A DNA stretch of 64,000 nt from Phallus indusiatus (lineage: Eukaryota; Basidiomycota; Agaricomycetes; Phallales; Phallaceae), in assembly GCA_027605045.1 (NCBI GenBank), contig JAQFWX010000034.1, forward strand, positions 1-64,000, given 5' to 3'. The notes beneath the pieces were generated by a model. That model was not told the origin of the DNA and ran no database searches. It worked only from the letters and a program-made list of their open reading frames with translations. Positions 1 through 12,923 of the stretch are shown one piece after another (position 1 is the first letter of the stretch; each line of letters begins with the position of its first letter). The position numbers and the translations under genes were made by a program.

Positions 1-242
1 AATCAATTTTTAGACTGACGAAGTGACGCATAATGTCGTTATTCACTGACTGCCACTTTGTCTAAGTATGTACGGAGAAGAGAGTATATTTGACAGCCTG
101 ACAGGTTATGCCTGGTGGCACCATATGGTCCTGCCATAGAAAACGTTAACTATTGAATCGCATGACGAAATCACACTTTTGGAGATAAACGAATAGATAC
201 GTTTGTGACACTCGAAAGATTATGTGCCTACGCGCGTATCAT
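1..242. other. Downstream flank of the first membrane-protein gene
   Basis: No coding region can be supported here. The stretch lies just 3' of the stop codon of the minus-strand membrane protein that ends at 243 and probably holds its 3' untranslated region and terminator. Confidence 0.4.
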
Positions 243-2020
243 CTAGATCACTACTGCCTGGGACTCAAGTTGCCAGTTGAAGTTGTACATCGGTGGCAAA
301 ACGATTCGACCGGCGTCAACTTCTTGCAAAATACGTGGTTGAGTGATAGGAACATTTCCATGTAGATGATCGGATAGATTATGTGGTTGTGCGCATCCGT
401 TTCTTGGAAAAATGTCATGAAGAGGGGAGGTTGTTTGTGCACTACGAGGTTGAAGGCTAATTGTGAAGTCCTCGTTAACGCGGGATAAAACGTGCGGTGT
501 CATTTCCGTTTCTCTGGCTTCACGGATCGTAGTACTTGGTGAGACATTTATTTGATGATTGAACGTGATAGGGTGAGGATAGTAAAAGCGCTCGGAGCGA
601 CGGAGAAGAATGTATCCGATCAAAGTAAGAATTATGAGGCCGCTTACACCACCTACTACGCCACCAACGACAGCTCCAACAGGAAAGAATCGCGATCGCA
701 AGTTTCCGCTGTTTGTTATTGATGTAGAGATAGACATAGTCGTTGAAGTCGACAGTGACCCCGTAGGTGCAGAATTATGACTTGGAGTATCGTTAGAAAA
801 CCTACAGCAAAATTGCGTGAAACGCCGCTCCGCTTTCAAATGATGAACGTACTTTTGACTGCTCCGAACCACCGCATTATCGATATAAAAAGGTCTTCTC
901 GGGTTGGAGATGGTATTGGTTAGTGTTACAACATGCGTTTTGTTTTCATCTAAACCGTCCATGTAATAGAGGAGTGTTTGCGGATGCGCCTGTTGTGCAT
1001 TTAGATCTACATTCGGTCCTGCCAAGTCTCTCGGAACATGATCATCAACCTGGGCTCGAAATGGTGCATTGACATAAAGTCCGTATAGCTCCTAAAAACA
1101 ATAATAAATACAAATAGACTCATTGAGCAGAAAGGGAACAGCATACAACGGAACTTCCTCGGAAAGATAATGAAACGCTAGCTCCATTCTCTGTGGTCAT
1201 ATGCAGAGAATAATTAGAGGCTGTCGAAGAAGAGATGGGTGACCAAGATCCGTTGTAAATAAAGGGGGATTCATCGTCAATTGTCGCTTGATATATCTGA
1301 CCAGTATAACTAAATACATTCAAGTTGTTACTTTCCAATGCGTGCTTGAACATTGTGGTATTAACTCACCCAGGAGGCCCGATCTCTCTACCGATAGATA
1401 TAAAGTCCACGTCAAAGTACTCCCCTTTAGAACTAGGATCGTTGGCGATCACAGCCGTATGTCGCCCATAAGTCAAGTTTTGAATATTCCAAAGAGCAAA
1501 CTGAAAAGTATTGTTGCCGTTTCCATCGCCGGTAAACCCAGGCTCGTCATCGTCCAGTACGACAGTGTAATTTCCGTGATTGGGTCGCTTCGCACTGCAT
1601 ATAATAATTATGATCCTCTCAATGAGCTCGATGCAACATAACTTTCGTTTGCCTTCCTTGGCTTACCCGTATATTGTGATGCTGTCACCTGTAATTCGCA
1701 ATGAGCTAACACGTGAGATATTGAGTAAATTATCCTCATGTACCTAAGAAGGTCAAAGTGGCAGATGCACCAGCCGTGAAGGTCACCTTGAAAGATTCTT
1801 GAGAATAATTCGCAGCGAAAGAGTCGTTGAGTGGACTGCCTGAGGCAAATTTAACTTTAATAAGGACAGAATCTTGAAGAGATTTAGCCACCTTCCATCC
1901 ATTCTCCCGCCGAATAAAGTATGAGTGGCGATGGGTCTATTTAGAATAGAATTCAATTTTAGCTATTGATTCAGCTTGATCGTTGACTCTACCTTGCAGT
2001 GTAAAATTCAGAAACGTCAT
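243..2020 (-). CDS. Single-pass membrane protein, tandem paralogue A
   Basis: I recognise the architecture (fungal receptor-like membrane protein) but not a named function. The inferred start is ATG at 2020, beginning MTFLNFTLQ, identical in pattern to the starts of the two downstream paralogues. Several introns of about 50-60 nt interrupt it; the one near 805-855 begins GTACGT and ends TGTAG. The product is about 450 residues: two successive beta-sandwich-like extracellular modules (the first contains KRPNHG..YTVVLDDDEP, the second DESPFIYNGSW, ELYGLYVNAPF and MDGLDENKTHVV), a Ser/Thr-rich stalk, one transmembrane helix opening GAVVGGVVGG and followed by LLRR, and a cytoplasmic tail of about 110 residues. 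Several N-x-S/T sequons fit an extracellular position. No classical signal peptide is visible from this start. Sugar binding by the modules is inference only. Confidence 0.75.
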
Positions 2021-3176
2021 TATGAACTGGAAGGAAAAGAGAGGATAAAAAAGGAAAGTTAAAAAACGGAGGTACAATGTGAAGGGCATTTCCAAAAACA
2101 GTATACTCAAGTTCCGTGTACGGTCGCATAAGTACCAACCTAATTATAATATCACAATCAACGAGTATTAAATGCCTGGTACAATTAAAACCATGTCGTC
2201 GTTGGATTGTGTCTTCCTGTATCAGCGGCAATTTCCCCTCAGATCAAATGTCTGTGTTCGTCACATTCGGCAGTCGACCGAACTGATATTCGACATGCTA
2301 GTAATTTTTGCTGCTCGCGCCTGAATTACTGACGCAGGTGAACTGTCATGTCATCTTCCGCAATGCTTCAATTTGAGTGTCATTTGAGTTCGGAGATTCG
2401 GAGATAGTCGTATCCAACACCTTGTTTGCCTCAAGTCCTTAGTCGCACTTGTAGTGTCAAGCAACTCGGTACAATGGTCGGACGACTCACCTCAGCTTTA
2501 GCCAGACTTATGCAACGAGAAAAGGGAAGTTGAAAAACAAAAAATCAGACAAGAATCAGCCTAATGGTGGAGACAGAATTTTTGCGTGTTGGCGCCCGGC
2601 ACTTTCCGGGGCGGCGCGTCGCGACGCGCCAGACTTTCCCTTTGTTGTCTCTCACTCAACTAAACTTCAACCTCACACGCAATTTACACTCGCTCATTTG
2701 TGGCTGATGAGCTCGTCTGATGAAATTTGGATCATTTAACTACGCATTTGTGTAAATTAATCATACCATATTATATCACAGGTGAAGTCGCCTACAACAC
2801 CTTCGCGAGTCATGACAATTTCCTCACGTGGAAAATGATCAATCAGGAGGAAAGAATATGTTTGGAGCTCTCGCAACTAATTACATTCTCTCACGGACCC
2901 AAAATATTTCGTCCTCAGCAGAACAGAGTTATTTGATATACGTCCCTGAAAAAATACAGTAAAATCACTTCTCGCTTGACACTTTAACCAATTCTGGGCT
3001 CACATAGAATGGTTAGATATTCAAATTTGATTCTTTATATACCGGATTGGATCATCTGATCATGTAGACGTATGAATTTTGAATAGAAGAATGTAGTCTA
3101 TAAGAAGTTTATACTGGGTCAGCCCGGAGAGTCCACGGCAATTTGAGCTCAGGCTTTCGCAAGTACCTCAGCTGAA
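2021..3176. other. Intergenic region between membrane paralogues A and B
   Basis: It contains the promoter of paralogue A and the terminator of paralogue B, both on the minus strand. Short open frames exist (for example 2530-2739) but none shows splice-consistent or family-like coding. A GC-rich stretch near 2590-2640 (GCGCCCGGC..GGGGCGGCGCGTCGCGACGCGCC) contrasts with the AT-rich surroundings. Confidence 0.4.
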
Positions 3177-4831
3177 TTAGCTGTGAGATTCTTTCTGTTC
3201 TTTTTCCAAATCATGTCTCCGTGAAAAAATGTCTTCAGAGTGAGAATATTGACTCGAATCGGAAGAATCGTCCGAACCCCGAATCGATGTGCTGGCCGAT
3301 GAGTCAATTTGACCCACCTGCGTCTCATCAGTTGTAATACTATTTTTGCGTCGACCACCTCTATTATTTTCGTTATTGTTGTGGTAGATCATATAGCGCC
3401 AACGACAAAAAAGAACCAGTCCGACAAAGGCAAGGATTATCAAGCCGCATATGCCCCCTACTACACCTCCAATAATAGCTCCCATTGGGAAGGGTTGTGG
3501 GATCGAGGCACTGGAATTTACGCCGCCGCCCGCAGAAAAGGATATAGATGGGGAGGACTTCGATGTAGAAGTTGGAATTTGACCCGGTACGATAAATCCT
3601 GGATTTGGACTAGGAGTATCGCCAAAAAATCTAATATATTGGTCATCACAATCGCCGCTGTTTCTGCCAAAAAAAACTATTTACTTTTGACTGCCACGAA
3701 CCACCGCGTAATCGATATAAAAGGGTCTTCCCGTATTAGCGACAGTATTGGTGAGTCTTAAAACGTGGGATTCATTCTCATCTAGGCCATCCATGTAATA
3801 GAGTAAAGTTTTGGGATGCTCTTGTTGTGCATTCAAATCCACGTTTGGACCTGCAAGATCTCTCGAAAGCTGGTTATCAATCTGTGCTCGAAATGGTGCA
3901 TTAACATAAAGTCCGTAAAGCTCCTGAAAAAATTATAAGAACAAATCTTTTTTTTTTAAATAAAAGTAAAAGCGTGCGTACGATGGAGCTTCCTTGAAAA
4001 TAAAATGAAACGCTAGCTCCATTTTCTATGGTGCTATGAAGCGAGGAGCTTGAAGCGGTTGGAGAAATAATGGATGACCAAGATCCGTTGTAAATAAAGA
4101 AGGGTGATTCATCCTCAATTGTCACGTTATATATCTGACCAGTATAACTGAATGCATTCAAGTTGAGTGAGACATTATTTCCATCGGGTGCTAAGCTTGG
4201 CCATAACTCACTTGACAGGTCCAATATCTCTACCTATGGATATAAAGTCCACGTCAAGAAACTTACGGTTCGAAGAGGTTGGAATATTGGTGAGAATAGC
4301 CGTATGCTGCCCATAAGTTAGATTTTGAGCGTTCCAAAGAGGGAACCGAAATAGCTGGTCGACAGTCCCATTCCCAGTAAATGCAGGTTCGCTGTCTAGC
4401 ACGACTGAATAGTCGCCGTGGTTGGGTCGCTTTGCACTAATATTTTCTCAATAAATAATGTATCAAAATTCCCCTAAACTTCCGCTCACCCATATACTGT
4501 TATGCTGTTTCCTATTCATAATGCCAGATCAATGAATAAACGTGCAAAATATTCAAATAAGTACCTACGAAAATCAGAGTAGCTGTCGCACCCTGAGTGA
4601 ACGTTACCTTGAAAGATCCGTCTGAGTATTTCGAAGCGAATGTATCATTTGTTGAGCTTCCTATAGTGACTGTTCATTGAAAGCAGAGCTTGCATGGAAA
4701 CATTTGTACCTTCAACCCACTGCCCGTCAGAATAAAGTATGAGCGGTGATGGATCTAGTAACTTCAGTTTTGACCTTTGAGCGTGTCAAAGCGAGAACCT
4801 TACCTTCAATGGTGAAGTTCAAAAATGTCAT
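3177..4831 (-). CDS. Single-pass membrane protein, tandem paralogue B
   Basis: Same family and exon layout as the neighbours on either side. The inferred start is ATG at 4831 (MTFLNFTIE); the first exon is only 28 nt and ends at a GTAAGG donor. The ectodomain modules read GSSTNDTFASKYSDG, RPNHGDYSVVLDSEPAF and LTYGQHTAILTN, then DESPFFIYNGSW and YYMDGLDENESHVLRLTN. An intron near 3632-3686 replaces the open frame after SQK and joins to FFGDTPSPNPG. The transmembrane helix begins MGAIIGGVVGG and is followed by a short Asn/Ser-rich, charged cytoplasmic tail ending KEQKESHS. Length is about 420 residues. The tail differs strongly from those of A and C while the ectodomain is conserved, as expected if ligand type is shared and signalling output diverged (inference). 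Confidence 0.75.
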
Positions 4832-5454
4832 GATAAAAGGTAAGATGAACTGAAGGAATGGAAGACGGGTTACGAAAGCAAAACTGAGTTTCACAACGGA
4901 ATAAAAATATCATGTCAAAATATCTTAACGAAAATCAGGTGCCCGACCCATTTGAATCGTCTCCAAGGTCAAAATCTTGGCCGCATGATGCTGGCATATT
5001 GTCTCGTTGCATCCATATTTCGACTCAGCTGAGCGTATGGCTAACCTGCACATGTCGTCAGATTATAGCATCATGCCTTCAACTCCATTCGACGTATAAT
5101 CTGCAACCGGAATTTACCTAGAATCCTCGATCAGTGATCTGAGCTGAAAAGTCAATCCCCAAATGTCATAATCCGTGCGTCTCAGAGAGAAAACACCAGG
5201 AGACCTTTTCCTTGACGACGAAAATTATGATGGATCTGTCGTCCAGTACAAATGATGAAAAAAAATGAGCAATCCCCGGCCCGGCAATGTGACTGGATGC
5301 TGGCAGTGAAACTATTAGATAAAACTCAGTCAGTTACTACACACTCACATACGTAAAATATTTCAGTAAATGTACTTTAAGAAAGCAAGCAATTTCCACA
5401 AAATTGTATTATAATAGATAAGGGGATTTTAAATATAAGCTTTGAGAATATCGT
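4832..5454. other. Intergenic region between membrane paralogues B and C
   Basis: Promoter side of paralogue B and terminator side of paralogue C. No supported gene and no conspicuous repeat. Confidence 0.35.
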
Positions 5455-7103
5455 TTAGGCTGAGCCTGAGGTAGACGAGAGTGAAATGACACCCCTCGAC
5501 TCGGAAACGGATGGCAACGTAAAACGCTTTGCTTCGGTAACAGGATGCTGAAGCAGCCGAAAGCTGTAACTAATAGTACTATAACTATCTTCAGATTGCG
5601 GGGAGTTCATGTGGGACTCGTGATAACGCAATTGACGCCAAAACCGCCGAATGACGAGCCCCATGAACACGATAATCACGATAGCTAGTCCACCGAATAC
5701 GCCTCCGACGATAGCTCCAACTTTTGCAGGATGTGACCGCTGAGAGCCTGAGGTATTACTGGCATTACAGGGGGAATTGCTTGTGGACATGGGCATGGAC
5801 TTGAGCGTTGACATTGAGGGTGTCACGGTAGCGTTAATGGATTTGGAGCCTGTAAAAGTGTCATTGAACAGACTACTCTGAGGTTGAAGATACTACTGTT
5901 TAGAAAGGAGAAAACTCGCCTGGCCAGTAGACTGCTTTGAGCGATTGCATAATCAAATTGAAGAGGTCTCCTCGAATTGGAAATACTATTGGTTATGGTA
6001 ATAGTGTGCGTTTGGTTTTCGTCTAACCCGTCCGCATAGAATAGCAATGTTTGCGGATGTTCTGCGGATCCCGTAAGGTCTACGTTTGGTCCGGCTAGAT
6101 TCCGTGGAAGTCCACCATCGAGCTCTACTTTGAATGGGGCATTGTTATAGAGACCGTAAAGCTCCTGGTTTCATGAAATGAATAAATAAAATTATTGAAT
6201 TTCCGACAAGGCGACGAGACGTACAATAGAGCTTCCTTGAAAAGATAATGATGCACTGTCACCCTTCCTGGAAGCGGTGTGAAGAGTAGAGTTTAATGCT
6301 GTTTCAGAAAACACCGGTGTCCACGATCCAGTGTATTCGATAGAAGGGGACTCGTCATCGATAGTCATGTTAAAAAGAGGGCCAGTATAGCTGAGCAAAA
6401 AGAAAATCGTAATGAGCGACACTCTCTTTCATCAGACCGAGTCAGCTTACCCAGGAGGACCGATCTCTCTGCTGACGGATACAAAATCCAAGTCAAACGC
6501 ATCTTCGTTTGGAGAGTTGGGTATATTGGTTATCACAACAGTATGCAGAGAATTCGTGATATTCTGAGCGCTCCAGAGAGGGAACTGGAACATGTCAAAT
6601 CCATTTTCATCCCCAACAAATTCTTCGGAAACACCGTCGTCTAGTATGACTGAGTAATTCCCATGGATAGGCCTCTTCGCACTGATGGCGGTAAAAAATT
6701 AACGACATGGGGGCTCATACGCACTGCTTTCCACTTACCCAAATAGTGTTATGCCATTACCTAGTTGTATTTCTCAGTCAGCGGCTCAGAAAAGCGAGTA
6801 AGGAACTGAGAGGCTACCCATGAAAGATAAGGTGGCTGTTGCACCGGGAGTTGTGGTTGCTTTGTAAGAGGCTTGTGAATATCGCTCAATAAATGAGTCA
6901 TTAGATGGGCTTCCTACAACGTTGTTCAGTGGAAAACAAAACCAGCTCTGTTGTGTCGATTCGTACTAACCTTGAATCCATTCCCCAGAGGAATAGCTTA
7001 TCAGCGGCGACGAGTCTTAAAATAAAAAAGAAACTTCAGAGTTTGAAAGTAAATTTGTAAATTTGCGATGATTACCTTGGAAAGTAAAATTCAAGAACGT
7101 CAT
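5455..7103 (-). CDS. Single-pass membrane protein, tandem paralogue C
   Basis: Third tandem copy. The start is ATG at 7103 (MTFLNFTFQ, donor GTAATC). The ectodomain again has two modules; the second carries DESPSIEYTGSW, LHTASRKGDSASLSFQG and YADGLDENQTHTITITN. The stalk is rich in Ser, Thr and Met (TPSMSTLKSMPMSTSNS), followed by a transmembrane helix starting VGAIVGGVFGG and a tail of about 80 residues. The intron between ectodomain and stalk (about 5830-5925) is the least certain join: a GTCTAC donor with TTTTACAG acceptor keeps the frame. It is the most divergent of the three at sequence level. Length is about 400 residues; function unknown. Confidence 0.7.
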
Positions 7104-8524
7104 GAAGGGAGTCGCACGTTGCGGAAAAATGGAATAGAGGTTGAAGTATAAAGCAGAGTGGGAAATTTGTCTTTGGTGACGAGAGGCGGGCTACTGGATC
7201 ATCGGAGAGAAGCACTTGATTTCTGAGATTGCGAGGAAATATCGCAATCAGTCGTTCGACTGTAACAGGCGGCGTCATCCGAGTCAATGCCAGTGGTCCA
7301 TGTGAGCTTGAGAGCAAGTCTCGTATTATATATCATCGCGTGCATTTAGCGTTAGCTTCCGGTTGTATGGCAAGACCTAGAGATTATCAACACTGTTAGG
7401 AATGAATGTTTCACGTGCAACTGAAAATTACGGATGAGGCCAAATACTAGTATCTCACCTACATCACACCATGATTCCAACTTTTGAACGCGTTTTGGAT
7501 CAAACAAAGCACACACAACTGATCAATAATGAATGTGATACAATGCTCAAGACAACGTAATTTCCAATTTTGAAAAGCATCTTCGGTTTCATAAGTAGAA
7601 TCCGACCAAGGTGCATCATATAGAATCCAGTAGTTGAGTGGAGCAGTTGAGATCTCTTCGGAAAATAATCTTGAAAGTATTACCGCGCCGAAGGGTACCG
7701 AAAGTTAACTGACACCGCTGTTAGCAGCGAGATACCATCTCACATAGCAATGACAGTCAAGCAATCAATGTTTCGAGATCATGAGCATCGTCGGTGGACC
7801 CATGATGCGTCGCTTAAGTTGGGCAAGACTTATCCTTGGTAATAGGCGGAGGGTCCAGGATCAACTGCGAAAATTAGTGTGATCAGCTACCGTGAAGTCA
7901 ATTATACTGCATTACCTTAACATATAAGAACAAAACTAAGAACGGGACTCTGAGCCGGGGACCGAGATTAGGTGTGTTTTCCAACGCAAAAATGAGTCAA
8001 TGAGGTCGTTGAAGTTTAGAGTGTGGGCATATTTTTACCATGTGCACTGCCATGCAGTCACGAAAAAAATGGTGCGGGGAGTTCTTTAACATGAAACAAT
8101 TAGGCCGTACTGCGCGTGCGCGTGAACGTGTGCGTACATGTGCATGGTAAAAGCCAGACCTGTGCGTGGTGTGGCCGCGTGGGCGCCTTCAGAAATTTCA
8201 GCTGGGTCAGCTCCTTTGAGTTGCGGCGAACGGACGTGACCGGACGGGACCGGCTGAACAACCTCAAATCATCGCTTCACTTGTTGACGAATGTATAAAG
8301 TCCCATAAAAGATACTTGGCACAGCTTCGTGAATGAAAATGATATTTTTCAACACGTGCACGGACATCTATTTTGAACCAATGCTCTCATTGGTATTGTA
8401 ACTTGTTAACGAAAAGAGCCATCAAATACTAGTCCTATCACAAGGTAGGTAAACAAGGCTATGATTCACCATGCTCTCTAGAGATATAAAAGCAACCCAT
8501 AACGGGACGCACATATATTGAAAT
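7104..8524. other. Intergenic region, no gene recognised
   Basis: This 1.4-kb stretch holds the promoter of paralogue C (minus) and the 3' flank of the RTA1-like gene (minus). A GT/GC-rich alternating purine-pyrimidine tract lies at about 8108-8150. Open frames such as 8116-8298 are short and show no family resemblance. Confidence 0.4.
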
Positions 8525-9700
8525 CTAAAACACAAAGCGTGGGTGCAAAACATTGAGCGTAAACAGTGCTATACAGATCGGCGCGCCATCCAAATAATTG
8601 AAGTATCTTTGAGTCGTTATGATCCGTCCGGTCCATCCGTCACTTAACTCGACCGTACGATATCCCGTTCTAATCAAATTTGATTCATCAAATCAGAATA
8701 AAGAAAATACATACAAAAAACCTACCTCAATAAAACAAAGAATGTTGACACTGCCATCCCAGCAATAACAATAAGCGTGCCGCGGGAAGGGTCAAAATAC
8801 CTTTATAAGACGGAGATGGTGTTACGGTCCCCTTCAAAGAAGCTTCGTCCACCGGGTTTTCTAAGTTTTCTTCTTGTCTTATAGTAGGCATTCTTCCGGG
8901 CAGTGGTCTTTCAAAGTGGAAGCGTAAAAAGAATTCTGTTGCGAGAGCGATATAAAATAAAATGCCGACTTCGTCGAGACAGATTAGTTCTTCATTCAAA
9001 AGAGCTTCAAAGACGAGCTTACCTAGTTGTAATACGATGCCAATTAGCATGACGTGCCCTCCAGGATTGGGAGAATGACCATTTTGGAAGGCGATTGATG
9101 CCTTCGCGCCACCGACTGCTTGAACTATGAGGGCGACTGCATCTGCGGTGATAAACGCAATCAAATCTGAACGGATAATTAATGAACGGGTATACAAGAG
9201 TTTAAAGCAAAGAAGCGCACAGGCTTGGGGTGCCAATCTGCTATACTGCGATCCGAGCTGCTTGATGATTGTACCCAGGACAGTATACAGGCCAGCTGTT
9301 AGGAATGTGGGAGCTAAGATTGTAGTTGAAATTCTAAAAAAATTGGTATCAGAACAATTTCGATGAGAGAAGAAATGGTGGTTTTTACTGGATTAGAAAG
9401 AAGTTAATGTCAAACGGCTTGTGGCTGCTTGCGAGTCTACCGCCCCATCCTATAATTTCAGCTATGCCACATATGACGATCGTCGGAAGAATCCAAAGTA
9501 GTTTTGGTCTTTTGTAAATCAAGGCTTGAATCGTGTGTAGTACTGCAACTTGAAAGTTAGCCCAGAGAGCGTAACGTTTCTGTTTAAAAAATTTGCTTAC
9601 GGGTTGTAATGCTGAACAATACAACGAATAGAATGCAAATCCACTCCGTAGGAACGTAGCCATATGGCGGTCGTCGCACTTTATGTGTCGGGGTCGCCAT
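8525..9700 (-). CDS. RTA1-like seven-helix membrane protein (lipid-translocating exporter family)
   Basis: Fungal RTA1/RSB1-family membrane protein; members are linked to resistance to toxic lipids and drugs, but the substrate here is unknown. The start at 9700 gives MATPTHKVRRPPYGYVPTEW, the family's N-terminal pattern; the apparent ATG at 9663 is out of frame with the true protein. Joining introns restores conserved blocks: YGYVPTEW..LLHTIQA, LLWILPTIVICGIAEIIGW, GRLASS, ISTTILAPTFLTAGLYTVLG, YSRLAPQAYLIAF (54-nt intron GTGCGC..TTCAG at 9176-9229), AVALIVQAVGG, and the last exon TVELSDGWTGRI..ALFTLNVLHP ending at 8525. The join before DPSRGTLIVIAGMAVS near 8800 is not settled; another short intron or a frameshift is needed there. 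Length is about 290 residues. Confidence 0.85.
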
Positions 9701-10999
9701 CGTTACTACTGGAGAATGTATAACCAATCAATCACTTTTGGTATCATGGATAAAACAAGCTACTCACCTAAGATACCTTAGATATAGCAAAAGTACAACG
9801 TCAGGTTGAACGTTGAAAGCCTTGTTCTCAGGGCATGCACACGGTCTCTTTTTTTGACATCCAGTGCAACTGCGCAGCCGCTGACTTGAAGCGACAGGCT
9901 TGAGAAAAAGAAAGTCTATTTTTAACCTGTTCTATTTGCAACTATTTGTTATCCCTGATTTCCATCCATCTCCGAGAAGTTTAAATTTGAGCAAATATCA
10001 ATTTGAACGTGTCAACGTCAGAACGTATATCTTTAAGATTTGTCGTAGATATATAAGTGGGAGACATTCTTATTCCGTATTCAAACTTACGTGATGGCTC
10101 TGATTGGCCATAGGTTTTGACTGGTTCCGTTGGGTCCGAAAAACAAGAATCTTCAATCAAATTCTTGATCGATTACGGAAAATCAATTAGTCAGCAAGGG
10201 CGAACATGAAAAAAAAAACAGGAGTAGAAATCGAGCCGCTGCGAAGCCATGATGCATGATATACTTAGAGTGCCTTGAAGCTTGAAGAGCTTAAGGACAT
10301 TGATGTGACTGATGTGACATCGGCAATAGCCGGACGAGCGGAGCTCAATTTGCCATTTGGGCTTTTAAACTGTGGAGTCAACGTCTACGTCGAATATTTT
10401 CGCTCTGAATTTATCTTGTACCAGACAACAGAGAAAATTTATAAGGAAAAAATATTTGAGTATGAATCCAGTAATTTTGTGAGTTATCTGTCACTCGTGG
10501 CTGAAGGGATAGACTTCTAAGAATTTTTAGCAGGTAGTAAATCCCTGTCGTGTCACTAGTCACTCGTCTCCAGGAAGGTCGCGTTCAGAAAAAGTGTTTT
10601 TTTTTTCGAAACCATGGGGGAGTACTTGAACCTCGGATTGGATAGCGAATTGGATAGTTGCGACTGTTTTCATAAGTGACAAGTCCATGAGCTGAGAGTT
10701 CAAACTTGTCGAAGCTCGGCACAAACTTGTAGTCTTGGACGGATGAAATGAATACTTCATTCCTCGTCCCGTACGAATCATTCAGTCCTCAACTGACACC
10801 GCTCATAACTTGGCTCATACAATATTAGAATGTTTAGGACCAGTTTTGCGTCTTGTCCAGGAACTTCAAATCTCCCGACAGCCAATCGTCGTTCATGTGG
10901 ACCAGGACACTACCTCAATCACCGTCCAGTTCCCTATCGGTGAAAAGTCGCCACCGCGTTATTATAAAAAGCCCTCAAAACCTTTCTATCATTCCCACC
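9701..10999. other. Divergent intergenic region between RTA1-like and F-box genes
   Basis: It serves as promoter space for two divergently transcribed genes. An open frame at 10275-10520 is AT-rich with no splice context or recognisable motif and is not called. A TATA-like element sits at its right edge (listed separately). Confidence 0.4.
10963..10968 (+). promoter_or_regulatory. TATA-like element upstream of the F-box gene
   Basis: TATAAA lies 32 bp before the first ATG at 11000. That close spacing suggests that translation may begin at one of the following in-frame ATGs (around 11030-11050) instead. Confidence 0.4.
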
Positions 11000-12923
11000 A
11001 TGAATATCATATCTACACGCCCAAAAATCATGATGCACCGTATGTTCATGATAGATGAATTGCTTCGTGCAATATTCCTTCTACTATCCCCTCACGAGTT
11101 GACTATTGCCGCTCGCGTTCATTCAGTATGGAATTTATGTGCCATTTCGGTTTTATGGAGAAATGCTAGTCATACCACCCTCGAGCTCCAAAGTGCGATG
11201 GAATTTGGACCATCGTATTCAGGTCATGTGGGAGACGGTACATGCAAGTGCGACGGATGCGACCTTGTAAGTCTACAGCTCATTGTATTGATTATAGTAT
11301 AATTTTTGACTTATCCGAATCCAGAACGCGAACAAGTTGGCAACTTTCACTAAATGGAAACGGTTCAAAATTCTTGCACCTTACGTCTTTCACGTCCACC
11401 AAACCCCATGGCTCGACAGGGCTCTTGCCAAATTTTCGTCGATGGCTCAGAAGGACGAGGCACCGTACATGTTCCCCCATATCCGTTCTTTGCGATTATA
11501 TCACGACTCCGCGTGGCAGTACCGCAGCGAGGAGAGATTCCCTGATTTAAGCGTGATGATCGCTCCTACTATTGAGCATCTATGTCTTCAAAGTGCTTAT
11601 TACTGGTCGTTTCCACACTTGCCGTTCACCGCTCATGTTCTCCGGTTATTGGAGCAGCGCGTCTCCACTCTTCGCACCTTTCACTTCATCGTCTCCCCAC
11701 CCCATCTCATGTTACTGGTCGAAATTATAATGGTTCAATGTATCGACGTCGTCAAAAGAATCCTGGAATTTTTCGCACCCACATTGCGATCAATACAGCT
11801 TCCTGGATTCTTCGTCACAGAGTCCATTATCGCAACTCTTGGGAGGGTCAAGAATCTGTGTAGCCTGGATATAGAGGGCTACAGGGAATATTCAACCCAA
11901 AACAGGATCGTAACCCCCGAGATACGATGTGATGGTGAAGACTGTCAGAAGCGTCGGACACGTTTCGCTTCTCCCTGTTCTTTCGTTTTCGCCGGAGACC
12001 ATCTAACATTTGGGAAAATACTAAGCGGAACAATCGATTTCACCTCTGTTACATTCCTCAAACTCTTTGGACTCGCAGACCACGGCAATATCGATTACAT
12101 CCCGATCATCCCTTCCATCTTTCCCCAACTCCGTACTTTCTGTCTGATCCACAACCCCCTTCTGCCGCCATTATACACTTTCCCGTGGACATCTATTCAA
12201 CCTCTCCTTCGTTGCAAATATTTGACAAGTCTGAGACTGCCAAGTATTTATGTTTCAATGAATCGCGTCGAGCTTATCGCTCTTCTGGAGAATCGCACGA
12301 ACTGGTCAGTTCTGGAGATAGTAACCGACACTGCGTGGTTACGGCTACAAGATCTGTACCTGTTCGCAAAATACTGCCCAGACCTCGTTCATCTCGGGGT
12401 CAATATCGGAGATTTTGACTCGTCAAGACCAGACGACTCTACACTTCTAGATTACGCTTTTTTCGACCTCGAATCCATCGCCTTTTTACACGTCGACATC
12501 GTGGCTGGTCCCAACTCGTATAAAGCTGGTAAATTACTCTACCGCATTTGTGATAAGCATGTATACATCGTGTCACCAGAGGACTACGAATTTCCCAATT
12601 TTTTCGACTACACCGAAATGACGATTGCCGCCTGCTGGATCGTGGATGAAATAAGATATGGCTGTCAGATACCTGAGGAAGTTACTGATTACGTGCTGCG
12701 CGCTGCGGAAAGGAATCATATGTTGGATATTGTGGCTTACATGGAAAACGACCGATACCGTGGTCAGATTCGTGTACTGGATCCGGCTCTATATAAGGAG
12801 AAGACTAATCAGGTGCTGGACTCTTTGTCGGATTTCTTCGAGATCACTGTCGGTGGGTATGAATGGGATGGTTCCGACAATGAGTATGGGTCGGACGATT
12901 CAGAAGATGCGATGGAGTTGTAA
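11000..12923 (+). CDS. F-box domain protein
   Basis: Likely substrate adaptor of an SCF ubiquitin ligase. Two exons: 11000-11266 and 11325-12923, joined by a 58-nt GTAAGT..CCAG intron in phase 0, giving 621 residues. The N-terminal F-box is visible at about residues 15-60 (DELLRAIFLLLSPHELTIAA, ARVHSVWNLCAISVLWRN), matching the usual agaricomycete form with hydrophobic Leu pairs and the terminal LWRN. The remainder has leucine-rich, irregular repeats typical of substrate-binding halves, and the C-terminus is strongly acidic (GSDNEYGSDDSEDAMEL). A CCACC context precedes the first ATG. The substrate cannot be inferred; such proteins are highly expanded in mushrooms. Confidence 0.85.

Noticed and set aside
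8116..8298. 60-codon frame over a GT-rich tract
   Set aside because: Composition-driven; no motif and no gene context.
10275..10520. 81-codon open frame on the plus strand
   Set aside because: AT-rich, no splice sites or family motif, sits in divergent promoter space.
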